Below are positions 29,317 to 37,290 of a stretch of DNA of 64,000 nucleotides, in pieces; the first letter of the stretch is position 1; every line of letters begins with the position of its first letter. The DNA is from Pseudomonas fluorescens (lineage in GTDB: Bacteria; Pseudomonadota; Gammaproteobacteria; Pseudomonadales; Pseudomonadaceae). The stretch lies in contig NZ_CP038438.1 of the NCBI RefSeq assembly GCF_004683905.1, positions 3,410,001-3,474,000 of the forward strand, written 5' to 3'. A program made the position numbers and the translations under genes. Below the pieces are notes generated by a model. That model did no database searches. It saw only the letters and a list, made by a program, of their open reading frames with translations, and was not told the DNA's origin.

Positions 29317-30720
29317 TTAGCGGGCAGCCACGGCCTGGGTCGTGGCATCGGTAAAGTCGAAGACCTTGCCACCCCGCGCCGCCGCGAACTGCTGCGCCTG
29401 GCCCTTGAGCAGGAACGCACTCAACCGCCCCTTGGCGTCACTGGCGAACCACGCCCGATCGGCGAGCAATTTGATCCCGCTGTCACTGGCCTGCGCATAC
29501 ACCGCGCGGATGTTTTTGCCTTCCTGCTTCAGCGCGGCCAACGCGGTGAAGGCCGATTCGGCGGAGGCGTACTGGCGTACTTTGTCTTCGCCGCGCACCC
29601 AAATTTCGGCGATGTGGCTGAAGTCGGTGATGGCTTTGCCGCTGGCCGTATCCACGGCTTTCAACGGCGTCTGCGCGTAGTTCGCAAGCTGCGCGCTGTA
29701 GTCCAGGTTCGAGGCCTTGAACGCTGCGCGGATGTACTGATCATCGATGAAGGTGTTGAGGTCGAGGCCCCGATCAGCCTTTTTCAACAGCTTCAGGGTG
29801 TCGATCGCCGTGCCCACCGCCTGACGGTATTCCGGCTTCCAGCTCAGGTCGCGGGTCTGCACGCCGAGCGGGCCGTGGAACAGGTAGTTGACCTCGGCAT
29901 CGACGCCGGTGACCTTGGCGATCAGCTCGCTGTACTTCTCAGGCTCAGCAGCCAGCAACTGATTGGCCTCGATGCTCGCCCGCAGGTAAGCGACGACGAT
30001 TTCCGGGTACTGTTTCGCGTAGGCCTGATCCACCAGTGCACCGTGAAAAGTCGGTGCATTGGCCTGGGCGCCGTCGTAAATCTTGCGGGCGAAACCACGG
30101 CTGGGGAACAGTTCGGCGAACGGCACGAAATCGGCGTGAGCGTCGATTTTGCCGGCCTGCAATGCAGAGCCTGCGACTTCCGGTGGCTGGGCGATGATGT
30201 TCACATCCTTGAGCGGATCCCATCCCTGCTCCGCCACCGCGCGCAGCAGCATGCCGTGGGCGGTCGAGGCGAATGGCACCGAGATGGTCTTGCCCTTGAG
30301 CTCACTCAGCGCCTGCACCCCGGACGCGCTCGGCACCACGATGCCGTTGCCGCTGCCCTTGATGCTGCCCGACAGCACGCTGATGAACAGGCTGTGCTTG
30401 CCGGCCGTTTCGAACGCCACCCCGTTGAACGCGCCGGGGAAATCGGCCATGGCGCCGAAGTCGAGTTTGCCGGCGACCATCTCGTTGGTCAGCGGCGCAC
30501 CGCTGGTGAAGTTCTTCCACTGCACATCGTATTTCGCGTCTTTGTAGGCGCCGTCGTGCGGCAGGTATTTGTCGAGCAGGCCGAGTTCACGAATCAACAG
30601 GCCGCCGGCGGCGCAATTGATGGTGGTGTCCTGGGTGCCGATGGCGATGCGGATGGTTTCGGCCGAGGCCGACAGGGTCAATGAAGCCAGTACCAGACCG
30701 GCGATTGCTGCACGCAACAT
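29317..30720 (-). CDS. ABC substrate-binding protein, nitrate/sulfonate/taurine family
   Basis: This 467-residue protein starts at the ATG behind GAGGGGAAACACTC with a signal peptide (about 1-21, ending SASA). The mature part (ETIRIAIGTQDTTINCAAGG) is a type 2 periplasmic binding protein of the NMT1/SsuA group, but longer than SsuA (about 320) by an extra C-terminal region. The pocket-forming part includes GAMADFPGAFNG and PFASTAHGMLLRAV. The ligand is not known. Clustering with an AprAB-like pair suggests a sulfur oxyanion or organosulfonate, which is inference. Confidence 0.85.
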   Translation of the reverse strand: MLRAAIAGLVLASLTLSASAETIRIAIGTQDTTINCAAGGLLIRELGLLDKYLPHDGAYKDAKYDVQWKNFTSGAPLTNEMVAGKLDFGAMADFPGAFNGVAFETAGKHSLFISVLSGSIKGSGNGIVVPSASGVQALSELKGKTISVPFASTAHGMLLRAVAEQGWDPLKDVNIIAQPPEVAGSALQAGKIDAHADFVPFAELFPSRGFARKIYDGAQANAPTFHGALVDQAYAKQYPEIVVAYLRASIEANQLLAAEPEKYSELIAKVTGVDAEVNYLFHGPLGVQTRDLSWKPEYRQAVGTAIDTLKLLKKADRGLDLNTFIDDQYIRAAFKASNLDYSAQLANYAQTPLKAVDTASGKAITDFSHIAEIWVRGEDKVRQYASAESAFTALAALKQEGKNIRAVYAQASDSGIKLLADRAWFASDAKGRLSAFLLKGQAQQFAAARGGKVFDFTDATTQAVAAR

Positions 30721-30844
30721 GAGTGTTTCCCCTCGAATCATTTATTGGATGTTCGTCTCCGCCGCGATCAGCGCGGTGGGAAACGAGGGGGTCTGTAAAT
30801 TAGCGTCCGGGGTTTCCGGGTAGCTTTAGGGTGTCGTAGATCTC

Positions 30845-30938
30845 TGTAGGAGTGAGCCTGCTCGCGATAGCGGTGTATTGGATGTCGATGTGTTGTCTGA
30901 CACACCGCTATCGCGAGCAGGCTCACTCCTACAGGGGA
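30845..30938. repeat. REP pair, GTAGGAGTGAGCCTGCTCGC variant
   Basis: CTGTAGGAGTGAGCCTGCTC and its inverted copy lie between the ferredoxin gene and the binding-protein gene, inside the co-directional cluster. Confidence 0.95.
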
Positions 30939-30944
30939 AAGGGT

Positions 30945-31190
30945 TCAGCGCAGTAAATAAGGGATGTCGACTTTGACGGCGCCAGTCGGACAATCCTTCT
31001 CACACGGCATGCAGTACCAGCATTCATCGAACGCCATGTAGGCCTTCTGTGTGGCCGGGTTGATCGCCAGCAGGTCCATCGGGCAGACGTCGACGCACAC
31101 GGTGCAGCCCTTCTCGGCGATGCATTTGTCCTCGTCCACAGTGACCGGGGCGTTGGAGCGGAAGAAGATTTCCTGGGCTTGATAGGCCAT
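30945..31190 (-). CDS. AprB-like 2x[4Fe-4S] ferredoxin
   Basis: This 81-residue protein holds two cluster motifs: CIAEKGCTVCVDVCPMDLL near 23 and CWYCMPCEKDCPTGA near 54. Both are of the dicluster kind, and the order and spacing resemble AprB, the electron-transfer subunit of adenylylsulfate reductase, but without AprB's long C-terminal tail. The ATG at 31190 follows GAGAG by eight bases. It lies 25 bases after the flavoprotein stop. It most likely passes electrons to or from that enzyme. Confidence 0.88.
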   Translation of the reverse strand: MAYQAQEIFFRSNAPVTVDEDKCIAEKGCTVCVDVCPMDLLAINPATQKAYMAFDECWYCMPCEKDCPTGAVKVDIPYLLR

Positions 31191-31215
31191 GGTTCGGACT
31201 CTCTCTGGTGATGCA

Positions 31216-32946
31216 TCAAGCGGCAAAAGCGCCCACCCGCAAACGGTCATAGGCCTGCATTTCTTCGGCATCGAGCGGGAGGATGTAAGGCTCGACGGGT
31301 TTCTTGAAACTGGTCATCCGGCCGTCTTCGCCCTTCCTCAGGTGGCAATGGCAGAACCATTCAGCGTCGTCACGCTGCGGGTGATCGACGCGGTAGTGGT
31401 ACAGGCCCCAGCGGCTCTCGGCGCGGAACAGCGAGGCGCGCGCAGCCATTTCCGCGCAATCGCGGATCACGCTGGTTTCCATCGCGCGCATCAGTTCGTG
31501 GGCGTTGTTGGCCTTCATCTGATCGAGGTCGCGTTCGATGTCGCTGAAACGCTGCAAGCCGATCTGCATTTTTTTGGTCACTTTCGGCGGTTGCAGGTAG
31601 TCGTTGACGAAGCGCCGCAGCTTGTACTCGACCTGTGCCGGCGGCAGACCCTGTTCGCGATCCAGCGGCGCGTAGACCCGCGCTTGTTCTTTCTCGATCT
31701 GCGCGGCATCCAGCGTCGAGAACTCGCGCCCGGCGACAAAATCCGCCGCGTTGTGCCCGGCGAACCAGCCGTAGGTGAACGCGCCGAGCATGTAGTTGTG
31801 CGGCACAGCGGCCATGTCACCCGCCGAGTACAAGCCTTTCACCGAGGTCTCGGCCCGCTCGTTGACCCACACCCCGGACGCCGAATGGCCGCTGCAAAAG
31901 CCGATCTCCGAGATGTGCATCTCGACCATTTGCGTGCGGTAATCAGTGCCGCGATTGGCGTGGAACTGACCACGACTCGGGCGCTCGTTACTGTGCAAGA
32001 TCTCTTCGATGTTCTGGATGGTTTCCTCGGCCAGGTGATCGAGTTTGAGAAACACCGGGCCATTGCCGCTTTCCAGTTCCTGGTGGAACTCCCACATCAT
32101 CTGCCCGCTCCAGTAGTCGCACTCGATGAAGCGTTCGCCCTTGTTGTTGGCGGTGTAGCCGCCGAGCGGGCCGGTCACATAGGCGCAGGCCGGGCCGTTG
32201 TAGTCCTTGATCAACGGGTTGATCTGGAAGCATTCGAGGTTGGCCAGCTCGGCCCCGGCGTGATAGGCCATGGCGTAGCCGTCGCCGGCGTTGGTCGGAT
32301 TTTCATAGGTGCCCATCAGGTAACCCGAGGACGGCAGACCGAGGCGACCGGCCGCGCCGCACGCGAGGATCACCGCTTTGGCCTTGATCACATGGAAGTC
32401 AGCGCTGCGGCAATCGAAGCCCATCACCCCGTTGACCGCGCCCTCCTCGTCGGTGAGCAAACGGGTGCAGACCAGCCGGTTGGTGATGCTCACCCGCGCG
32501 CGTTTCAACTGCCGGTAAAGGACTTTCTTGATGTCGTGCCCTTCCGGCATCGGCAGCACGTAGGCGCCCATGTGGTGGACTTTTTTCACCGCGTAATCGC
32601 CGGTCTCGTCCTTCTCGAACTTCACGCCCCAGCGATCCAGTTGCTCGATGGTCTCGAAGCTATGAGTGGCATAGGCGTACACCGCCGCCTGATTGACGAT
32701 GCCGTCGTTGGCGATGGTGATTTCCTTGGTGTACTGCTCCGGCGTCGAGTGCCCGGGGATGATCGCGTTGTTCAGGCCGTCCATGCCCATGCTGATCGCG
32801 CCGCTGCGTTTGACGTTGGCCTTGTCCACCAGCAGCACGCGCAAGTCGCGGTTCTTCTCTTTGGCCTTGATCGCCGCCATCGGGCCGGCAGTGCCGCCGC
32901 CGATCACGACGATGTCGTATTCCTGTTCCAAGGTCTTGCGGGTCAT
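31216..32946 (-). CDS. AprA-like FAD flavoprotein (fumarate reductase/APS reductase superfamily)
   Basis: This 576-residue protein begins with a dinucleotide-binding fold (YDIVVIGGGTAGPMAAIKA) and has RSGAISMGMDGLNNAI, GHSASGVWVNERAETSVKG and SRWGLYHYRVDHP, segments that resemble AprA more than succinate dehydrogenase. AprA interconverts APS and sulfite in sulfur-respiring organisms, which a Pseudomonas is not. The substrate here is unknown. AGGGG sits six bases before the ATG at 32946, one base past the GntR stop. With the ferredoxin it probably forms a soluble oxidoreductase serving the adjacent importer. Confidence 0.82.
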   Translation of the reverse strand: MTRKTLEQEYDIVVIGGGTAGPMAAIKAKEKNRDLRVLLVDKANVKRSGAISMGMDGLNNAIIPGHSTPEQYTKEITIANDGIVNQAAVYAYATHSFETIEQLDRWGVKFEKDETGDYAVKKVHHMGAYVLPMPEGHDIKKVLYRQLKRARVSITNRLVCTRLLTDEEGAVNGVMGFDCRSADFHVIKAKAVILACGAAGRLGLPSSGYLMGTYENPTNAGDGYAMAYHAGAELANLECFQINPLIKDYNGPACAYVTGPLGGYTANNKGERFIECDYWSGQMMWEFHQELESGNGPVFLKLDHLAEETIQNIEEILHSNERPSRGQFHANRGTDYRTQMVEMHISEIGFCSGHSASGVWVNERAETSVKGLYSAGDMAAVPHNYMLGAFTYGWFAGHNAADFVAGREFSTLDAAQIEKEQARVYAPLDREQGLPPAQVEYKLRRFVNDYLQPPKVTKKMQIGLQRFSDIERDLDQMKANNAHELMRAMETSVIRDCAEMAARASLFRAESRWGLYHYRVDHPQRDDAEWFCHCHLRKGEDGRMTSFKKPVEPYILPLDAEEMQAYDRLRVGAFAA

Positions 32947-32947
32947 G

Positions 32948-33694
32948 TCACGCCCCTTTTTGCCGGTCGATCCGCAGGCGGTACTGGAACGCATCGCCAC
33001 GGTAGTAAAGGTGTTCGAAGTCCAGCGGCTGGCCGTGGGCGTCGTGGGTCAGACGCTCGATGCGCATGATCGGCGAGCCGGCCTCGACGTTCAGCGCCTG
33101 GGTCAAATCGCTGTCGGCCAGCACCGCGTCAATCGCCAGATCGGCGTGGCCGAGGGCGATGCCGCAGTCGTTTTCCAGAATCAGGAAGATGTCGCGAGTC
33201 ACCAGATCGGCCTTCTCCAGCCGTTCGCCGACGGCTTTGGGCAGATAGGTGATTTCCAGCGAGATCGGTTCGCGGTTGATCAGGCGTACGCGTTTGATCT
33301 GCGCCACGGTCTCGCCTTCGGCCACCTGCAAGCGCTCGGCGACACGTTTGTCGGCGGGGATGAATTTGAAACTGCGCAGGCGGTTGATCACCTCGTAACC
33401 GCGCCCGGTCATGGACTCGGCGAGGCCTTGCAGGCTGCTGACGTTTTGAAAGGTCTTCGGCTTGGCGACGAAGGTGCCCTTGCCGTGGATCTTGAAGATC
33501 AGCCCTTCTTTCTGCAGATCACCCAGCGCCTGGCGCACGGTGATGCGGCTGACTTTGAACAGCGTGCCGAGCTCACTTTCGGACGGCATCTGGCTGTCTT
33601 GCGGGTATTCGCCATCAAGAATGCGTGCGCGCAGGACGTCGCGCAGTTGGGTGTGCAAGGGGACGCTACTGAGGGACAGGACGTTATCGGTCAT
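32948..33694 (-). CDS. GntR-family regulator, HutC/UTRA subfamily
   Basis: This 248-residue protein has a GntR winged helix (about 10-75; ELGTLFKVSRITVRQALGDLQKEGLI) and a UTRA ligand-binding domain (about 95-235; ending FEHLYYRGDAFQYRLR). HutC-type proteins usually repress the operon they belong to and respond to its substrate. It is the first gene of the flavoprotein-importer cluster and carries candidate operators just upstream at 33703-33749, so autoregulation is likely. Confidence 0.9.
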   Translation of the reverse strand: MTDNVLSLSSVPLHTQLRDVLRARILDGEYPQDSQMPSESELGTLFKVSRITVRQALGDLQKEGLIFKIHGKGTFVAKPKTFQNVSSLQGLAESMTGRGYEVINRLRSFKFIPADKRVAERLQVAEGETVAQIKRVRLINREPISLEITYLPKAVGERLEKADLVTRDIFLILENDCGIALGHADLAIDAVLADSDLTQALNVEAGSPIMRIERLTHDAHGQPLDFEHLYYRGDAFQYRLRIDRQKGA

Positions 33695-33702
33695 CAGGGA
33701 TC

Positions 33703-33749
33703 ACTTGTTATAACGAGTTATGACGTGATCTTAGAGACGTTATGACAAG
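33703..33749. promoter_or_regulatory. Candidate GntR operators: three GTTATRAC octamers
   Basis: GTTATAAC at 33707-33714 lies inside the near-palindrome ACTTGTTATAACGAGT. GTTATGAC occurs at 33717-33724 and 33739-33746. The first and third extend to CTTGTYATAACG in opposite orientation. They lie 9-55 bases before the GntR start and would cover its promoter. Confidence 0.65.
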
Positions 33750-33798
33750 CTTGAGAAATATTGTTTGGGCATAACCTTAGACACGACGACACACAGAC

Positions 33799-33898
33799 CC
33801 TTGTGGGAGGGGGCTTGCTCCCGAAGGCGGTGTGTCAGGCGATGGAAATACCAGCAATGCCGGCCTCTTCGGGAGCAAGCCCCCTCCCACAAGGAAAT
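33799..33898. repeat. REP pair, GGGAGGGGGCTTGCTCCCGAA variant
   Basis: TTGTGGGAGGGGGCTTGCTC and its inverted copy flank a short spacer. It fills most of the gap between the GntR promoter and the oxidoreductase gene. Confidence 0.95.
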
Positions 33899-33917
33899 GG
33901 TGTTGTGGTCTGGAGGA

Positions 33918-34886
33918 TCAGTGCCGTTTGAGGATCTGGTCCATCACCCAATCGGTTTTGAGGGCTTGTTCGGCGACGGCCGGATGCTGCGAACCACCAC
34001 GAATATGCGCATTCATGCCCAGCACGTGATGCCACTGAATGTGCTCGTGATGGGGGATCTCCAGGCTGATCTGCTCATCGGCGAACAGCTGCACCGGATG
34101 CTCGTCAAACACGGAGAACGCGATCCGGCCCTGACTGCCGATAATCTGCACCCGATCCTCGCGCCGATCCGCCACAAAGCTCCAGCAACCCATGCCCAGT
34201 GCCCCGGAGGCGAAGCGCCAACTGGCGCTGACCGCATCTTCCGCCGCATATAACCCGGCCTGGCGCGCAGTAAAGCCAGCGACCTCGACGATATCGCCGA
34301 GCATGTACTGGAACAGGTCGAAACCATGGCTGGCCAGATCGGCAAAATAGCCGCCGCCAGCCACGCTCGGGTCGGTTCGCCAGTTGGCGCTGCCGTCCAG
34401 ATCCGCCGCCGATGGGGCCTTGGTCAGCGTCCAGCTCAGGTGCCGCACCTCGCCGATGCGGCCCTGCGCCAGCCATTGCCGCACTTGGGCAAAGCGCGGC
34501 AACGAACGGCGGTAGTACGACACGAACAAGTGCAGACCGGCGTCGGCAAACGCCTGCTGCATTTCGCGGCTTTGTCCGGCGTTGAGCGCCATCGGTTTCT
34601 CGACGCAGCAATGCTTGCCGGCGGCGGCGACTTTCAGGCTGTAGGCGTGGTGGCTGTCGGGGGGCGTGGCGATGTACACCGCGTCCACCTCGGGGTCGTT
34701 GATCAGTGCATCGACATCGGTATAAACCCGGGCGATACCGTGGCGCGCGGCGTAATCGGTCACCGCTTCAAGGCGCCGGCCCATCACCGCCACCAGCGCC
34801 GAACCGGGCGCCTTGTAGAAGGCCGGCCCGCTCTTGCGTTCAGTGACGCTGCCGCAACCGATCATGCCCCAACGCACCACGTCCAT
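33918..34886 (-). CDS. Gfo/Idh/MocA-family oxidoreductase
   Basis: This 322-residue protein has a Rossmann NAD(P) domain (WGMIGCGSVTERKSGPA near the start), the family EKP motif (CCVEKPMALNAGQ near 90) and a C-terminal alpha/beta dimerisation domain. These enzymes oxidise or reduce sugars, inositols and related compounds. The substrate is not predictable. The ATG at 34886 follows GGGAG. It is 25 bases from the DyP peroxidase gene and could be co-transcribed with it. Confidence 0.9.
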   Translation of the reverse strand: MDVVRWGMIGCGSVTERKSGPAFYKAPGSALVAVMGRRLEAVTDYAARHGIARVYTDVDALINDPEVDAVYIATPPDSHHAYSLKVAAAGKHCCVEKPMALNAGQSREMQQAFADAGLHLFVSYYRRSLPRFAQVRQWLAQGRIGEVRHLSWTLTKAPSAADLDGSANWRTDPSVAGGGYFADLASHGFDLFQYMLGDIVEVAGFTARQAGLYAAEDAVSASWRFASGALGMGCWSFVADRREDRVQIIGSQGRIAFSVFDEHPVQLFADEQISLEIPHHEHIQWHHVLGMNAHIRGGSQHPAVAEQALKTDWVMDQILKRH

Positions 34887-34911
34887 GGTCAACTCCCTGT
34901 GTTTGAAACAC

Positions 34912-35799
34912 TCAGCCGATGCGCAACGCGCGCAGATCGAGGTGGCCGTCCTTGATGGGCGGGCACCAGTAGTAGCCGCCGGTGATCGGCCGGCTGATGC
35001 GATACAGACCATCAGTGATGCCGTCTTCCAGACCGCTCATGCGCCGCAATTGGGCTTCGAAGGCGTCCAGCGAAACACCGAAGGCGAGGAACATCAGGCC
35101 GGCGCGATCACCGTCGATCCACGGCATCGAACGGCGCACGACGAACGCTTCGGGGGCGAAGCTTTCCTGGGCGGTGCGTTTGACGTGGGCGGAGACTGGC
35201 GCGTCGTCGATCTCTTCGTTGTCGCTGAGGCGACGGCCCATGATGTTGTCCTTGTCTTCGGCGGACAGCTTATGGAAACCCTTGAGGTCGTGCTGCCACT
35301 GCTGGATCGCGGCGAAGCTGCCTCCGACCAGACCATCAGCGCCCTCGCCCAGCAACGCGGCGGTAATCGCGGCGTCATCGTGCGGGTTTTCGGTGCCGTC
35401 TTCGTAGCCCGTCAGGTCATGGCCGTCCTTGTGGCGGAAGGCTTCCTGCATGTCTACCAGGCGCAGCGCCGGGGCCAGCGCAGCTTCGAAAGCGTGGCTG
35501 CGATTGAGCAGCTCGCCACGGTCGACCCCGTGCAGCCAGACCCACAGCGCGTGCTGGGTCGACGGGTTTTCCACGCCGACGCCGCTCATGGCCGGAAAGC
35601 TGCGCAGACCGTCGATTTGCACGTTCAGGGCTTTGGTCAGGGATTCACCGAAACCGATCACAGCCGACTTGCCGTCCACCAGATTCATCAGGTTGTCGAT
35701 CGCCTGCGGCAGTGCTTCAACCGACGCAAGGGCAAAAAACAGGTGACGTGCTTGCGCAGGAACAGGGGTGGCGAGAATGCCCGGCTGGTAGTAACTCAT
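34912..35799 (-). CDS. DyP-type haem peroxidase
   Basis: This 295-residue cytosolic peroxidase carries the DyP distal motif GYEDGTENP (Asp near 135), the proximal haem His region SAHVKRTAQE and the conserved Arg-containing RRSMPW. The length fits the compact YfeX-like bacterial class. No signal peptide is present. The C-terminus (DLRALRIG) has no recognisable encapsulin-targeting extension, and no encapsulin gene is nearby. It acts on peroxides with an unknown electron donor. Confidence 0.92.
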   Translation of the reverse strand: MSYYQPGILATPVPAQARHLFFALASVEALPQAIDNLMNLVDGKSAVIGFGESLTKALNVQIDGLRSFPAMSGVGVENPSTQHALWVWLHGVDRGELLNRSHAFEAALAPALRLVDMQEAFRHKDGHDLTGYEDGTENPHDDAAITAALLGEGADGLVGGSFAAIQQWQHDLKGFHKLSAEDKDNIMGRRLSDNEEIDDAPVSAHVKRTAQESFAPEAFVVRRSMPWIDGDRAGLMFLAFGVSLDAFEAQLRRMSGLEDGITDGLYRISRPITGGYYWCPPIKDGHLDLRALRIG

Positions 35800-35867
35800 G
35801 TGAACTCCTTGGGAAAGTGCGCGGGAGTTTACCTGTGGCCGGAGGGTTTGTGTGGGTTTGGAGAATG

Positions 35868-36056
35868 CTAAAACCCCCTCACCCTAACCCTTTCCCAGAG
35901 GGAGAGGGAACTGAACGGGGGAAGCTATAGAGATATGCCGACTTGAAAATGATGTACCGAATCCATAATCGACAAAAATCTTTCAGGTCGATGTATGACG
36001 CGACACACCTCGGTCGGCCCCCTCTCCCTCCGGGAGAGGGCTGGGGTGAGGGTTTG
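35868..36056. repeat. CCCTCACCC...CTCTCCC composite repeat, second copy
   Basis: AACCCCCTCACCCTAACCCT and the mirrored GGAGAGGGCTGGGGTGAGGG bracket a segment with TTTCAGGTCGATG, as in the copy at 29093-29305. The right end overlaps the 3' end of the AraC-type gene. Confidence 0.85.
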
Positions 36057-37092
36057 TGTCATGCCGCCACGCACTCGGGCTCATCCCGGTCCAGCGCTTG
36101 AACGCCCGGCGAAAACTGCGCACGTCGCTGTAGCCGACTTCTTCGGTAATCCGCTCGATGGGCATGTCCGGATTGGCCAGCAGACTCATGGTCCGCGCCT
36201 GACGTACCTGTTCCAGCAGCGCTTCAAAGGTCAGCGCATGCTCGGTCAAACGGCGGCGCAAGGTGCGACTGCTCATGTTCAGGTCGCCGGCGATTTTTTC
36301 GATATGGCTGCCCCGGCTCAGGTCCCGGGCAATCGCCCGCTCCACTGCTTGAATCAGATCGAGTTTCTGATGCACCTGCGCCGCTTCCAGCTCCAGCAAC
36401 GCAACCGCCTGACGCAACGCCAGCGAATGGTGATTGGGCAGGTTGACGTCCAGCCACCGAGCATCGATCAGCATGCGATTGTGCAGACAGCCGAAGCGCA
36501 CATCGGGCCCGAGCAAGCGGTGGTATTCGCTCAGATAATCCGGTGCAGCGTGCACAAACTCCACGGCGATCGGCTTGAAATCAACTCCGGCCAAGGCCCG
36601 GCCATACACCAGCAGGCTGGCGAAAAACTCTTCGACCGCGAACACCTGCACATCGGCAAACGGCAAGCGACATTCGGCATCGAGGTGCACCTGATCACCC
36701 ACCACATCGACGCTGGACACCACGATTCCGCCGGAGGTGTGCTGATGGCGAATGCCGAGGGCAAAGGCATCGCGCAAGGTCTTGCACAGCGACAGCACAT
36801 GCCCGAGCAGCCCCAGCGTACCCAACACATTCTGCGCGCCGACCCACAGCCCCAGGCCCTGATTGGGCAACACTTTGAGCGCCCGTTGAATCATCGCCAC
36901 GGCCTGGCGGTAGGAAATCCGCTGCGCCGGATCCTGCAGATCTTCGAGGCTGAAGCCCAGGCCACGGCACAGGCTTTCGGGGTCGATGCCTTTGTTGTGC
37001 ACGACTTCGGCGAGGGTTTGCAGGAGGAACGGCGAGACCAGCGCCAATTCGAAAGTGGGGTCTTGGACTTTTACGTTCATGGGGGCTGACAT
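35983..37092 (-). CDS. AraC-family regulator with arabinose-binding-like N-domain
   Basis: This 369-residue protein has an N-terminal effector domain of the OruR/ArgR-like AraC group (about 15-215) and a C-terminal double helix-turn-helix (about 240-340; ITEEVGYSDVRSFRRAFKRWTGMSPSAWR). The last 25 or so residues (NPHPSPLPEGEGADRG) are encoded by the composite repeat, so the native stop was probably lost or the tail is a chance extension. It is divergent from the SphA-like gene, which it probably activates through direct repeats at 37161-37192. Confidence 0.88.
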   Translation of the reverse strand: MSAPMNVKVQDPTFELALVSPFLLQTLAEVVHNKGIDPESLCRGLGFSLEDLQDPAQRISYRQAVAMIQRALKVLPNQGLGLWVGAQNVLGTLGLLGHVLSLCKTLRDAFALGIRHQHTSGGIVVSSVDVVGDQVHLDAECRLPFADVQVFAVEEFFASLLVYGRALAGVDFKPIAVEFVHAAPDYLSEYHRLLGPDVRFGCLHNRMLIDARWLDVNLPNHHSLALRQAVALLELEAAQVHQKLDLIQAVERAIARDLSRGSHIEKIAGDLNMSSRTLRRRLTEHALTFEALLEQVRQARTMSLLANPDMPIERITEEVGYSDVRSFRRAFKRWTGMSPSAWRHDTNPHPSPLPEGEGADRGVSRHTST

Positions 37093-37160
37093 TCCGGATC
37101 ACGCTTGATTGTTATTTTTGTAACCGGTTATGTCGAAGGAAGTTAGCACAGGGTTGGCCG

Positions 37161-37192
37161 ACTGTCCGCAGAAGTCCCCCTAACTGTCCGCC
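37161..37192 (+). promoter_or_regulatory. Direct repeat ACTGTCCGC spaced 22 bp (candidate AraC site)
   Basis: ACTGTCCGC occurs at 37161-37169 and 37183-37191, in the same orientation, with 22 bases from start to start, two helical turns. This is the usual geometry of AraC-family activator sites. They lie about 100 bases before the SphA-like gene. Confidence 0.6.
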
Positions 37193-37290
37193 AATACCCT
37201 GCCCCGGCGGGCGCCAAGCGCTTATTTCTATGGTGCCGGACGTTCTGCGTACCGGCGCCACGTCCCACCACAATAATAATGAGGACAGCC

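Noticed and set aside
31216..32946. True dissimilatory APS reductase
   Set aside because: The partner ferredoxin lacks the AprB tail and no sat, qmo or dsr genes occur in the window, so only AprA-like is claimed.
34912..35799. Encapsulin cargo role of the DyP peroxidase
   Set aside because: There is no C-terminal targeting extension and no encapsulin gene nearby.
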